A stretch of DNA of 64,000 nucleotides from Azotobacter chroococcum (GTDB taxonomy: Bacteria; Pseudomonadota; Gammaproteobacteria; Pseudomonadales; Pseudomonadaceae), in the NCBI RefSeq assembly GCF_004339665.1, contig NZ_SMMU01000008.1, positions 1 through 64,000 of the forward strand. The letters are read 5' to 3'. Of the stretch, positions 9,523 through 18,767 are shown piece by piece. The position numbers and the translations under genes were made by a program. The notes beneath the pieces are model-generated. The model was not told the DNA's origin and searched no databases. It worked only from the letters and a program-made list of their open reading frames with translations. Within the stretch, counting starts at the first letter, position 1. Every line of letters begins with the position of its first letter.

Positions 9523-12500
9523 CTATTTGGCGTACCAGTAGGCGCGCTTGCGGTTGTTGCTCAGCTCGATTTCCGGGATGGACGGGTCGAAGGTCGTGGG
9601 GCCCGAGCCACCGATGATGAAGGGTACCGTCTCCTCCCCGATGTTGACCAGACCGGTTACCGGTGACGGCGGCAGACCGCCCCCGACGAACTTGGTGAAG
9701 TCCAGCTTGCCGGTGTTGAAGTCGAGCGTATAGGCCAGGGCGATACCGAGGTCGGCGGTACAGGAGCTTGCACTGGGCTTCTCGGGATAGTTGGTCCCGA
9801 AATAGGTCTTGCCAGCCACGGTGACGGGGGCATTGACGCCCTTCTCGCCGTCGTTGGGAAGGTCGATGTAATAGCCCTTGACGCTGTCGGCCGTGGCATC
9901 GAAGGACAGGGTCTGATCAGGGTTGGCCATCAGGTTATCATGGGTCAGGGCGGTGAAGCCGGTGATCATGAGCGCGCCGGTCTGCGTGTCCTTGATCATG
10001 TAGATCCGGTTCTGCACGTTGTAGGCCATTCCCGCAGTCGTATCGGTGGTATAGAGCGGGTGCTCGCGGTCACCGGATACCGCCATGACGGCATCGAAAC
10101 CGCTGGTCGTGACCACATCCGGAGCGAAGAGGAACTTACGCGCGTCGTTTCCTGCTCCGCCCAGTGCCGCCAGCTTGGTGATTTTCCAGTCGGCGGGCGT
10201 GGATGCCAGTCCAAAGCCATGCGGGTCGAGATCGACACGCCAGATATTGCCTCCCACGTCCGCGGCATAGGCCCGGTCGACATAGCCGTCCGAGTTGCGG
10301 TCGACTAGGGTGACGTCGGCGGCCACGGCATCGGTCGGCGCGCCGGTCGAGACGCAAACCCCGTCGCTGGCCAGATCGACTCCCGAACAATTGGCGAGAG
10401 CGCCCCAGACCACCTTGCCGGTCACCGCATCCAGGATCAGCACGCCACGGCCCATGGAGTCATCACTCGCGACCGGGTCGGCATCCTGCTCCGGCGCATA
10501 GCCGGCGCCCATGATCAGCACCGGATCGGTACGGCTGCTCAGCACCGCCACCTTGGGCTGCGACCAGGTCTGCCCCAGTTCGGGAATGTCGTCCTCGGTC
10601 TTGCGCCAGAGGAATTTCGGCTGCATCGGGTCCGACACGTCCATGGCATAGATCAGCCGCCCGCCGCGTCGGGCCGTCATATAGATATAGGTCTTGCCCT
10701 TGGTGGACGCTGTGGTGGTCGAACGCGTGTCGCGCAGGACGGTGGTCGAGCCGTCGAAGAAGTAGTCCTTGGGCTGCTTGTTGGTATCCATGACACCGGC
10801 GATATCGATCAGCGGCGAATTCTGGAACAGCCGCTTGAACTTGCCGTGGAATTCGGGTGCGATGAAGCTCCAGAGTTCGCCGCCCGGACGGACACCACTG
10901 ATGTCACCATCGTCACCATCCTGGTTGCCGTTCACGGCCCGGAAGATGCCGTCGTTGGCGCCATAGAACACCACCACGCCCGTATCGCCTCCATAGTTGA
11001 CCACCGCCGGCCGGGAATGCAGCACGTCACCATGCAGGGAGGGACGCACGGTGACCGGGGCGCCCGGTCCGGCCATGTCCTCGTTGCCGGCGATATCCCA
11101 GCCACGTACCCAGTTGATCAGGTTGCTGGCGGTCAGGGCCGGCTCGACTTCGCAGTTGACGGCCGCAGAGGGCAGGGTCAGGGCGGTATTGTCCCACTTG
11201 AAGGCGAAGGTATTGGTGGTAATGCCCGTGACGGTCACGTTCCGCCTGCCACTGCCGGCAGGCAGGGCGGACAGCCCGGACACATACGCGCCATCGGCCT
11301 GCCCGGTACAGTTCTTGAGAATCGCGGAATCACCGACACTCAGGCCATGGGCCGTGGCGCTGCTGTTGACGGTCACGGTGCGGTCAGGCTTGTAGAACAC
11401 CGTGCCATCCGGGATGGAATAGGACGCGCCGGTCTGCAGTCCTTTGACAGTGAAGGTGAAGGCACTGGCCGAGACAGTCTCCACAGTGCAGCCGGAAGAC
11501 AGGGCACAAGCACCTTGGAAATTTGCCGTCTTCAGCTCGTTCACAATGACATCACCGGCACTCAGCCCTGGATCGGCATCGGCGAAAGGCACCACAAAGG
11601 TGCAGCTCTTGTTGTCCGCCTTGCACTCCGCCGCACCCACCTTGAATGCCTCCCCCGCCGAGAGCGAAGCACCATAGGAGGAGGTCGGTCCCACGCCGAA
11701 CAGGTTGGAGGCATTGGCCATCAGCGTCGCATTCCCAGTGGAAAACTCGGTCAGTCCCGAGCCACAGCCGCCGATGCTGTCGCAGGTCAGCAGGTTGCGC
11801 CCGTTGTCGCTGCTGCTATCGGCGTAGGTAGCCGTCAGGTTGTCGGCACGCGCCATCTGCGCGGCACCGCCCTTCTCGACCAGATCGCCATCCGGAGAAT
11901 CGAATTGCAGGCCTTCTCCGGAGGGGCTGTTGATCCAGAAACCGGTGCTCGGCCAGTCCGTTACGCCGGGCGAATTAGTTGTCCAGAAGCTGACCGCCTC
12001 CGGCGAGATGGCCCCGGTCGTCGGGTTGGTCTTCGAGGTGACGGCCCCGGTATCGGGATCTTCCGTGGAGTCGGTCAGGACGATGTTGTTGCCGGAATCC
12101 AGGCCCAACTGATACTGCTTGAGGTTCCCGTACCAGCGTGGGTTGGCATTGTCGTCCGGACGGAACATGGCGACGAACACCTGATTCAGGTAGGTGCCCT
12201 GGGTGTTCGCCGTCACCGGCAGGGTGGCGGAAGCGAAGACGCTGTTCTTGGCCTGCACGTCGTTGAACACGGTGAACAAGGCATTGGAAAGACCATCGGT
12301 GTCCTTGACATCGACCAGAAAGCTCTTGCCCCCGCCTTGCTTGGCCATCTCAGCGTAGTAGTTGATTGTGCTCTGGGCCTGGGCCTGGTTGGCCAGGTCG
12401 CTCACCGAAATGGTGTAGGTCGTGACGTTCTTGTCGGCGGCGGTACTATCGATCACCGAGACCCGCTTCATGAAACGGGCCCATTCGTCGGCCCAGAAAT

Positions 12501-13278
12501 CGTTGTTGGTGTTGCCCGAAGTATTCAGCAGGGGCACCGCGATCGGCTTGCTGAACAGGGAATATGCGTTGGAACCGGAGGCATAGCCGAAAACCTCGCT
12601 CAGCTCCTGCTTGAGAATGGCATCGGCATCTCCGCCATCGCCCGGGTTGCTGTTGGTGAAGGCATTGCCGATATAGATCAGCACCGCATCGCGACACTGG
12701 ATCGCCACCTCGGCGAGCGTGGAATAATTCACGCCCGAACAGGAAGCGCTTCTACCGTTCAGTGCAGCCCAGGCCTCAGCCATGGTCGCGCCTACCGCCA
12801 CGCTATTGGTCTTGATGGTGCTGGAGCCGGTATCCGTGAACGCCTTGATCTTCGCCATCAGGCTATCGATCCCATCCTTGTCCATCAGTTGGGGCGCATG
12901 CACCAGGTAACCGCACTGACCGTTGCCACTCTTGAAGTCGTTCTTGTTGAAGACCATCAGGCCGATCTTGATCATGCCCAGCAGATTCGGGTCGCTGCGC
13001 AGGGCATGCAGGGCGTTGACCATCGCGCACTGCTCCATGCCCGCGGCCGTCGCGGTCCCCAGACTTGGTGCGCCACTGCCATCGGCATACTGAGTGCAAA
13101 TCTCTTCGGCACTGGCACTGTTGTTCGCCGCATTGTCCCAGACCAGCAGGACCGTCGGCACGTTGCCGCCCGCCGGGTTGATGCCGGTATAGATATCGAT
13201 GTCCTGCGCGAAAGCACTGTGCGTGCCCAACAGCATGGGCAGAACCGCCGCAGCACACCAGATTGAAAACCTCTTCAC
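9523..13278 (-). CDS. pilY1: type IV pilus tip-associated protein PilY1
   Basis: The 1251-aa protein has a Sec signal peptide (residues 1-25, cut after SAFA), an N-terminal von Willebrand A-like region, a long middle section, and a C-terminal PilY1 beta-propeller domain with a calcium-binding loop, DRNSDGYVD, at 993-1001. PilY1 sits at the pilus tip and supports pilus extension, adhesion and surface sensing. I chose the GTG at 13278 because it follows GGGAGAGTG and begins a clear signal peptide. The VWA region has VWDNAANN where a metal site (DxSxS) would be, so the MIDAS appears lost. It is the last gene of the operon; no pilY2 follows. Confidence 0.93.
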   Translation of the reverse strand: MKRFSIWCAAAVLPMLLGTHSAFAQDIDIYTGINPAGGNVPTVLLVWDNAANNSASAEEICTQYADGSGAPSLGTATAAGMEQCAMVNALHALRSDPNLLGMIKIGLMVFNKNDFKSGNGQCGYLVHAPQLMDKDGIDSLMAKIKAFTDTGSSTIKTNSVAVGATMAEAWAALNGRSASCSGVNYSTLAEVAIQCRDAVLIYIGNAFTNSNPGDGGDADAILKQELSEVFGYASGSNAYSLFSKPIAVPLLNTSGNTNNDFWADEWARFMKRVSVIDSTAADKNVTTYTISVSDLANQAQAQSTINYYAEMAKQGGGKSFLVDVKDTDGLSNALFTVFNDVQAKNSVFASATLPVTANTQGTYLNQVFVAMFRPDDNANPRWYGNLKQYQLGLDSGNNIVLTDSTEDPDTGAVTSKTNPTTGAISPEAVSFWTTNSPGVTDWPSTGFWINSPSGEGLQFDSPDGDLVEKGGAAQMARADNLTATYADSSSDNGRNLLTCDSIGGCGSGLTEFSTGNATLMANASNLFGVGPTSSYGASLSAGEAFKVGAAECKADNKSCTFVVPFADADPGLSAGDVIVNELKTANFQGACALSSGCTVETVSASAFTFTVKGLQTGASYSIPDGTVFYKPDRTVTVNSSATAHGLSVGDSAILKNCTGQADGAYVSGLSALPAGSGRRNVTVTGITTNTFAFKWDNTALTLPSAAVNCEVEPALTASNLINWVRGWDIAGNEDMAGPGAPVTVRPSLHGDVLHSRPAVVNYGGDTGVVVFYGANDGIFRAVNGNQDGDDGDISGVRPGGELWSFIAPEFHGKFKRLFQNSPLIDIAGVMDTNKQPKDYFFDGSTTVLRDTRSTTTASTKGKTYIYMTARRGGRLIYAMDVSDPMQPKFLWRKTEDDIPELGQTWSQPKVAVLSSRTDPVLIMGAGYAPEQDADPVASDDSMGRGVLILDAVTGKVVWGALANCSGVDLASDGVCVSTGAPTDAVAADVTLVDRNSDGYVDRAYAADVGGNIWRVDLDPHGFGLASTPADWKITKLAALGGAGNDARKFLFAPDVVTTSGFDAVMAVSGDREHPLYTTDTTAGMAYNVQNRIYMIKDTQTGALMITGFTALTHDNLMANPDQTLSFDATADSVKGYYIDLPNDGEKGVNAPVTVAGKTYFGTNYPEKPSASSCTADLGIALAYTLDFNTGKLDFTKFVGGGLPPSPVTGLVNIGEETVPFIIGGSGPTTFDPSIPEIELSNNRKRAYWYAK

Positions 13279-13316
13279 GACCACTCTCCCTGCCGCTACT
13301 ACTTCGAAAGAAAGGC

Positions 13317-13877
13317 TCAGGGGCACGGCGTGCCCAGCAAAGTCCTGAGATAGACGCCCTGATGCACTTCGACCCGGGCATTCGTCAGTCCGGTGTCTTC
13401 GACGCTGGAATGCACATCCCACATCATCTTCGAGCACCAGGAGTTGCCGGTCGCCACCCCATCGCTCAACAGACCGCTCTCCTGTACCGCACCGCTGCCG
13501 TAACAGGAGGCGTCGTCCGCGTTCTTCACGTTCAGCTCGGTCAGCTTGATGGGAATGGAGCGCAGGCAGACCGGCGGCTCCACGACGGCGGAAAACTCAT
13601 CCACGCCATCGCCATCCAGGTCCGAGGGAATGCTGATCGCAGCCGTCGGCAGCGGAATCGTGAAGTTGGCCTCGTTGCTGATGTATTCCTCGATCGCGTT
13701 CTGCGCGGTCAGCTGGGCTTCGCTGCGGTATTGCTGGTTGCCGGCGATGCGGAAGTTGATGTTCGAGCTGTTGACCATGGCCGCGACGATGAGGGTCAGG
13801 ATGCCCAGCATGACCAGGACCACGACCAGCACCGCCCCCCGCTGCCGCTCGGGCCGGCTCTGCAGACGTCTGCTCAT
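13317..13877 (-). CDS. pilX: type IV minor pilin PilX
   Basis: The 186-aa product has the PilX-type N-terminus RQRG|AVLVVVLVMLGILTL. This is a pilin helix whose cleavage site lacks the usual Glu at +5, as is normal for PilX/GspK-like subunits. Two cysteine pairs follow in the globular part (C103/C123 region and the C-terminal PCP). PilX helps assemble the minor-pilin tip complex with PilY1. The start overlaps the stop of pilW by 4 bp (ATGA). Confidence 0.9.
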   Translation of the reverse strand: MSRRLQSRPERQRGAVLVVVLVMLGILTLIVAAMVNSSNINFRIAGNQQYRSEAQLTAQNAIEEYISNEANFTIPLPTAAISIPSDLDGDGVDEFSAVVEPPVCLRSIPIKLTELNVKNADDASCYGSGAVQESGLLSDGVATGNSWCSKMMWDVHSSVEDTGLTNARVEVHQGVYLRTLLGTPCP

Positions 13878-15016
13878 TGTTCGCGTACCCCCGAGACATT
13901 CGGCAAGGTCACCACGGCGCTGTATACCTGCCTTCTGTAGCTGTCGTTGAAAGGCCCCTCCAGGTCGCTATTTCCTTCGGCGTCCTTGCGCCCGAGGTCA
14001 TATTCGCGCTCGTCCTTCCAGCCGGCACTGGACTCGGTGCTTCTGGCCAACAAGTTGACCCTGACGCTGACCACATTCGACCAGTTCGGCGCATCCGCGC
14101 TCGACCAGCCGGTCATCGGACAATTCGCGGCAGCCGGCGCTGTATCGACCCTCGGATCCGGGACATAGCAGTCGGGCGCACCATCGGTATCCAGATCCAT
14201 TCCATATTCGAAATGGATGTCCTCGATGCCCTCGGCCAGCGACTGGGTGACGATGCTCAGCGCTCCGCCCACCTCCTGCAGCTCGGCCATCTTCAGGGTG
14301 GGAATGCCGTCACTCGGACTGCAGATGTCACAGCCGCTCAGGTAGTAGGTGCGCAAGACATAGGGCCACAATTCCGCTTTCTGAGTCGTCGCGCAGTCCT
14401 TGCCCAGGAGATCGAAGCCTGTGAATCCGGAATCCATGTTGGCGGTCATCGGCTTCGCATCGGTCTGGCACTGCGACAGCTGTATATAGGGAACACCTGC
14501 CGTGGTGGTCGCCACACTGCTCGTCTCGGCGCGGCGAACCAGCAGGGCTTCGCTGTCGCTGTGCGCATTGGTAAGGCAGGAGACATCGTCACCGGTCGTG
14601 GACAGGGCGGCGTATCCCTGTAGCGCAGCAGGAAGCTGTGCGTTGAAGGCCCCGCCGACATCGGTAAAGGCAAATCCGAGACTCGTCATGGCAGTCGTAC
14701 AGGGCGAGGGCGCACTATAAGACGATGCTGCGACCTGGGAGGCTCCGTAGAAGCCCGCAAGGCGCAGTTCGTCGCTCAACAGCTGGATGGCATAGCGACC
14801 GTTCTCGATCTGCTCGGAGGTCTTGTTCAGTTCCGTGCGGGCCTGGCTAACCCAGATCACCAGACTCAACACGCCGCCGAGCATGAAGGCCCCGATCGCC
14901 AGGGCGACCATGATTTCGACCAGGCCGAGACCGGCCTGGCGCGAAGGGCTTGGCATGGCGGAGTTTCCGGAATATCGGGCGAAACGGACAGGTATCGGCA
15001 AAGCAGACGGCTTCAT
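13874..15016 (-). CDS. pilW: type IV minor pilin PilW
   Basis: The 380-aa product carries a class III leader ending ...RQAG|LGLVEIMVALAIG with Glu at +5, then the large globular domain usual for PilW. I chose the ATG at 15016 because it overlaps the pilV stop by 4 bp (ATGA), as at the neighbouring junctions. That gives a rather long leader of 28 residues; an internal Met (MPSPSRQAG) would give the usual short leader and cannot be excluded. PilW bridges PilV and PilX in the pilus-tip complex. Confidence 0.9.
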   Translation of the reverse strand: MKPSALPIPVRFARYSGNSAMPSPSRQAGLGLVEIMVALAIGAFMLGGVLSLVIWVSQARTELNKTSEQIENGRYAIQLLSDELRLAGFYGASQVAASSYSAPSPCTTAMTSLGFAFTDVGGAFNAQLPAALQGYAALSTTGDDVSCLTNAHSDSEALLVRRAETSSVATTTAGVPYIQLSQCQTDAKPMTANMDSGFTGFDLLGKDCATTQKAELWPYVLRTYYLSGCDICSPSDGIPTLKMAELQEVGGALSIVTQSLAEGIEDIHFEYGMDLDTDGAPDCYVPDPRVDTAPAAANCPMTGWSSADAPNWSNVVSVRVNLLARSTESSAGWKDEREYDLGRKDAEGNSDLEGPFNDSYRRQVYSAVVTLPNVSGVREQ

Positions 15017-15567
15017 GAAGAGAGTTTCCCCAAGCGCACCAGCGCACTGACGGTTCGACGTAGAGTTTCCGCTCCATAACTGCCCTTGCCGCAGTCGTTT
15101 CCTGGCGCGACGGTGTCTCCCAGGCCCTGCCAGGCGACGGTGATGCGGTAGGTTCTCTCGTCGGCGTCGACCAGGCGGATGCAGCCTCGTGCACCGATCA
15201 GGGCTCCCACGTTGGTGGTACCGTCCTTTTCTGCCGCCCCCTTGAGAATGCTGTCCCAGCGCTGCAGATCGGCAACGGCGGTGGCCTGCTGGGCAGTAGA
15301 ACCCGTACTGCAGCTGATGCTGCTGTCGAAGCCGGTGCCCAGAGTCTCCGTGCTGGCATAACAAGCGGCGGCCTGGCGGTTCGCCCCGAGCTTTTCCTGC
15401 ATGTCCTGCAGCAGGATAAGGGCCTGCACCCGCTGATAGGACTCGCTCTCCTGCTGCACCGTGCGCGTCACCAGGCCGGCAATTCCAAGCGAGCTGACCA
15501 TGAAGATGAGCAGGGCCACCAGAATTTCGATCAGGGTGAAACCCGCGTTGCTCGATTGCCGGCTCAT
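15013..15567 (-). CDS. pilV: type IV minor pilin PilV
   Basis: The 184-aa product begins MSRQSSNAG|FTLIEILVALLIF, a standard prepilin leader and helix, followed by a PilV-type domain with several cysteines. The reading frame is open to 15624, but the ATG at 15567 overlaps the fimU stop by 4 bp, places nine residues before the cleavage site and gives the size seen in P. aeruginosa, so I prefer it. Confidence 0.9.
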   Translation of the reverse strand: MSRQSSNAGFTLIEILVALLIFMVSSLGIAGLVTRTVQQESESYQRVQALILLQDMQEKLGANRQAAACYASTETLGTGFDSSISCSTGSTAQQATAVADLQRWDSILKGAAEKDGTTNVGALIGARGCIRLVDADERTYRITVAWQGLGDTVAPGNDCGKGSYGAETLRRTVSALVRLGKLSS

Positions 15568-16037
15568 CCGCTGCATGCCCCCGTACGGTTGTTGGGCTTG
15601 CCGCTTCCCGAGATTCTTACGCATTGCGCCGTCACTCCCTCAGCCAGGGGGGTAATGTCAAAGGTTGCTCCGGCAGTCGCGCGCCCCGTGCCCTTGTAGG
15701 TAATCGCAGTCACATCCGACTCGATCGTCACGCCTGAATGGGAGGCGAACTCTCGCAGCGTGAGAGTCCCGGCCTTGACGACCCACCCGCCGTCCCATGT
15801 GCTGTTGGCGGAAACCGTTACGTCCGTGTTGCGCTTTACCGCCTCGCTGCGGGCGAAGTTCATGGCGAAAACCAGATCCGACGCGGCATTTCGCACGGAC
15901 TGGGTAGCCTGATACTGATTGAAGGAGGGAACTGCCAGCGTCGTCAGAATCCCCAGAAGCACGATGACGACCAGCAACTCGACCAGGGTAAAACCGCCAA
16001 CCGGCTTTTTTCGCGAAGCCATACTGCCGAACTTCAT
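15564..16037 (-). CDS. fimU: type IV minor pilin FimU
   Basis: The 157-aa product has a basic leader MKFGSMASRKKPVGG|FTLVELLVV, cleaved before Phe with Glu at +5, and a FimT/GspH-type globular domain ending with a C...C pair (AQCVRIS...GACSG). It follows pilE by 10 bp and overlaps pilV by 4 bp. The ATG at 16037 has AAGGTG upstream; in-frame codons further up belong to the pilE end. FimU links the minor-pilin complex to the pilin shaft. Confidence 0.9.
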   Translation of the reverse strand: MKFGSMASRKKPVGGFTLVELLVVIVLLGILTTLAVPSFNQYQATQSVRNAASDLVFAMNFARSEAVKRNTDVTVSANSTWDGGWVVKAGTLTLREFASHSGVTIESDVTAITYKGTGRATAGATFDITPLAEGVTAQCVRISGSGKPNNRTGACSG

Positions 16038-16047
16038 GGCCTTCACC

Positions 16048-16485
16048 TTATTTCCAGCAGCGCGAACCGCCGCCTGCCGCCGTTTTGGCACCCAGTTGAT
16101 CAAGGGTGAGCACCCCGCACTCCGTATCGCTGGCTAGCTGCGAACCGATGGGAGTGGCGGTGATGGTGTAGGTCAGGCCTGCACTGGATGAACTGGTGAC
16201 CGCGACCGTGTAATTCGAAGAAACATCCGCTCCCAGAGACATCCCCAGGGTGCTGAGGCTGTCGGCATAAGTGCGCTTGTCGAGAAGATAGCGTTCCTGT
16301 CTGTTGGCCGCTTCGAGCATGAAGGCCTCGACCGCCGCACGATTCGACCTGACCACATGTTGTCGATAACTCGGCAGTGCGATGCCCATGAGGATGGCGA
16401 CGATCACCACCGTGATCATCAATTCGATCAGCGTGAAACCCGACGAATACCGCGCACGAGCCAAGCGGCTTCGCTCAAAGACCAT
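16048..16485 (-). CDS. pilE: type IV minor pilin PilE
   Basis: The 145-aa pilin has the leader MVFERSRLARARYSSG|FTLIELMITVVIVAIL and a compact C-terminal domain with the C-terminal disulphide pair (TECGVL...SRCWK). It is the first gene of the minor-pilin operon here; in P. aeruginosa pilE is last. The ATG at 16485 lies seven bases after GGGGGTG. The stretch 16486-16784 separates it from the ispH stop and should hold the operon promoter. I could not pick out a convincing promoter or AlgR box there. Confidence 0.88.
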   Translation of the reverse strand: MVFERSRLARARYSSGFTLIELMITVVIVAILMGIALPSYRQHVVRSNRAAVEAFMLEAANRQERYLLDKRTYADSLSTLGMSLGADVSSNYTVAVTSSSSAGLTYTITATPIGSQLASDTECGVLTLDQLGAKTAAGGGSRCWK

Positions 16486-16784
16486 CAAACACCCCCATCC
16501 AAGGCACAAGTCGGTGCGTACGCCCAGTCGCAGCGGCGTGAAACCCCAGCCACGGTCAAACCGCGGCGTGCGGGAGTTCGCCAAGAGCCTGAACCTGAAA
16601 AGCTCTGGCTCCGCACGGCCCATGACGCTGCCGGGCATGAATGGAGGTGAAGATAGCGCCCTTACCCTGCCCGTTCTCAGGATAAGTGCGCAATTCTGAC
16701 GTGGCGCTGCAAGGCAGCTACCAACTTGAGAAATGAAGAGGTGTCCTTACTCGGTCTCCGCAGCGGAATATCGATGCAAACGGT

Positions 16785-17732
16785 TCAGTCCACCCGCACC
16801 ACCCGCAACTCCTTCGGCATCGAGAAGGTGACGTTCTCCTCCCGGCCGGCCAGTTCCTCGACATCGGTGACACCCCACTCGCGCAGGCGCTCGATCACGC
16901 CACGCACCAGCACTTCCGGTGCCGAGGCACCGGCGGTAATGCCGACGCGCTGGATGCCCGCGAACCATTCGCGGCGCAGATCCTCGGCACCGTCGACCAG
17001 GTAGGCCGGGGCGCCCATGCGTTCGGCCAGCTCGCGCAGGCGGTTGGAGTTGGAGCTGCTGGGGCTGCCGACCACCAGCACCAGCTGGCACTCGCCGGCC
17101 AGTTGCTTGACCGCGTCCTGGCGGTTCTGGGTGGCGTAGCAGATGTCGTCCTTGCGCGGGCCGCCGATGCCCGGGAAGCGGGCACGCAGGGCATCGATCA
17201 CCCGGGCGGCGTCGTCCATCGACAGGGTGGTCTGGGTGACGAAGGCCAGGGATTCGGGATTGCGCACCTGCAGGCGGGCGACGTCCTCCTCGTCCTCCAC
17301 CAGGTAGATGGCGCCGCCGCTGGCGGTGTCGTACTGGCCCATGGTGCCCACCACTTCCGGATGCCCCTGGTGGCCGATGAGAATGCACTCGCGGCCGTCG
17401 CGGCTGTAGCGGGCGACCTCCAGGTGCACCTTGGTCACCAGCGGGCAGGTGGCGTCGAATACCTTGAGCCCGCGCCGCTCCGCCTCCCCGCGCACGGCCT
17501 GGGATACGCCGTGGGCGCTGAAGATGACGATGACGTTGTCCGGCACCTGGTCCAGCTCCTCGACGAAGACCGCGCCGCGGGCACGCAGGTCCTCGACCAC
17601 GAACTTGTTGTGCACCACTTCGTGGCGCACGTAGATCGGCGGGCCGAAGACCTCCAGGGCGCGGTTGACGATCTCGATGGCCCGGTCGACGCCGGCGCAG
17701 AAGCCGCGGGGATTGGCGAGTTTGATGTGCAT
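16785..17732 (-). CDS. ispH: 4-hydroxy-3-methylbut-2-enyl diphosphate reductase
   Basis: IspH is the last enzyme of the methylerythritol phosphate pathway and makes IPP and DMAPP. The 315-aa cytosolic protein has the three iron-sulphur cluster cysteines Cys12 (GFCAGV), Cys96 (DATCPLV) and Cys198 ([10 protein letters not shown]), with the substrate/proton-relay Glu126 (GHPEV). It ends a minus-strand group fkpB-lspA-ileS-ribF that is conserved in Pseudomonas. The ATG at 17732 opens directly on [11 protein letters not shown]. Confidence 0.97.
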   Translation of the reverse strand: MHIKLANPRGFCAGVDRAIEIVNRALEVFGPPIYVRHEVVHNKFVVEDLRARGAVFVEELDQVPDNVIVIFSAHGVSQAVRGEAERRGLKVFDATCPLVTKVHLEVARYSRDGRECILIGHQGHPEVVGTMGQYDTASGGAIYLVEDEEDVARLQVRNPESLAFVTQTTLSMDDAARVIDALRARFPGIGGPRKDDICYATQNRQDAVKQLAGECQLVLVVGSPSSSNSNRLRELAERMGAPAYLVDGAEDLRREWFAGIQRVGITAGASAPEVLVRGVIERLREWGVTDVEELAGREENVTFSMPKELRVVRVD

Positions 17733-17797
17733 GGGGGCCTCGGCGGGAAATGGCGGGTGACAACCATGGCGGGCCTCGCCCGCCGGGTTTCCGGCGA

Positions 17798-18235
17798 TCA
17801 GACCGGCTTGACCTCGAGGATCTCCACCTCGAAGGTCAGTTCGCGGCCGGCCAGCGGATGGTTGAAGTCGACGGTGACCTGCCGGTCGTCGAAGGCCTTG
17901 ACGATGCCGGGCATCTCGCTGCTGGCGGCGTCATTGAAGATCACCAGCAGCCCTTCGGACAGTTCCATGCCCTCGAACTGGCTGCGCGGCATGACCTGCA
18001 CGTTCTGCGGGTTGGGCCGGCCGAAGCCCTGCTCCGGGGCGATCGGCAGGGCGCGCTTGTCGCCGGCCTTGAGGCCGTAGAGGGCCAGCTCGAAGCCGGG
18101 CAGCAGGTTGCCGTCACCGATCCGGAAGGTGGCCGGGCGCTTGTCAAAGGTGGTGTCGACCAGGTCGCCCGAGTCGAGCTTGATGGCAAAATGCAGGGTG
18201 ACTTCCCGATCGGGACCGATGCGCAGTTCAGTCAT
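17798..18235 (-). CDS. fkpB: FKBP-type peptidyl-prolyl isomerase (SlpA/FkpB)
   Basis: The 145-aa cytosolic isomerase has the SlyD/SlpA layout: an FKBP core opened by an 'insert-in-flap' domain ([18 protein letters not shown]...) and the return strand [10 protein letters not shown]. It lacks the metal-binding His-rich tail of SlyD. It starts inside the lspA 3' end (8-bp overlap), so the pair is translationally coupled. In enterobacteria the equivalent gene also sits between lspA and ispH. Confidence 0.93.
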   Translation of the reverse strand: MTELRIGPDREVTLHFAIKLDSGDLVDTTFDKRPATFRIGDGNLLPGFELALYGLKAGDKRALPIAPEQGFGRPNPQNVQVMPRSQFEGMELSEGLLVIFNDAASSEMPGIVKAFDDRQVTVDFNHPLAGRELTFEVEILEVKPV

Positions 18236-18731
18236 GGGCGGTTTCTCCGGACTTCTTGCTGATGAACATATCCAGCGCCAGCATGATGGCGCCCACGGTA
18301 ATGGCACTGTCGGCCAGGTTGAACGCCGGGAAGAACCAGCGATCCTGCCAGTGCACCAGGATGAAGTCGATCACATGGCCGTAGGCCACGCGATCGAACA
18401 GGTTGCCCACGGCGCCGCCCAGCACCAGGGCCAGAGCGACGGCCAGCCAGGTCTCGGCGGACTGCAGGCGCTTGAGCCAGACCACCAGCACGGCGCTGAC
18501 CGCGACCGCGATCAGGGCGAACAGCCAGCGCTGCCAGCCGGACTCGCCGGCCAAGAAGCTGAAGGCGGCGCCGGTGTTGTAGGCCAGGGTCCAGCTGAAC
18601 AGCCCGGGAACGATCTCGATCTGCTGGTAGAGTCGCAGGGCACCTTCGAAATAGAGCTTGCTGGCCTGGTCGAGGACGAAGACCAGCAGGCTCAGCCAGA
18701 GCCAGGGGAGCTTGCCGAAACGGGAAGTCAT
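18228..18731 (-). CDS. lspA: prolipoprotein signal peptidase (signal peptidase II)
   Basis: LspA is the inner-membrane aspartyl protease that removes signal peptides from diacylglyceryl-modified prolipoproteins. The 167-aa protein has four membrane helices and the conserved blocks YNTGAAFS, GNLFDR...HVIDFI and FNLADSAI, giving the catalytic pair Asp122 and Asp141. The start lies 36 bp after the ileS stop. Confidence 0.97.
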   Translation of the reverse strand: MTSRFGKLPWLWLSLLVFVLDQASKLYFEGALRLYQQIEIVPGLFSWTLAYNTGAAFSFLAGESGWQRWLFALIAVAVSAVLVVWLKRLQSAETWLAVALALVLGGAVGNLFDRVAYGHVIDFILVHWQDRWFFPAFNLADSAITVGAIMLALDMFISKKSGETAHD

Positions 18732-18767
18732 GGGCGGACACCTGCCCCCTCTTCCCTGCCACGCGCA

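Noticed and set aside
16486-16784. AlgR-binding site before the minor pilin operon
   Set aside because: Only a partial CCGTTC match (16671-16676) was seen, which is not enough against background.
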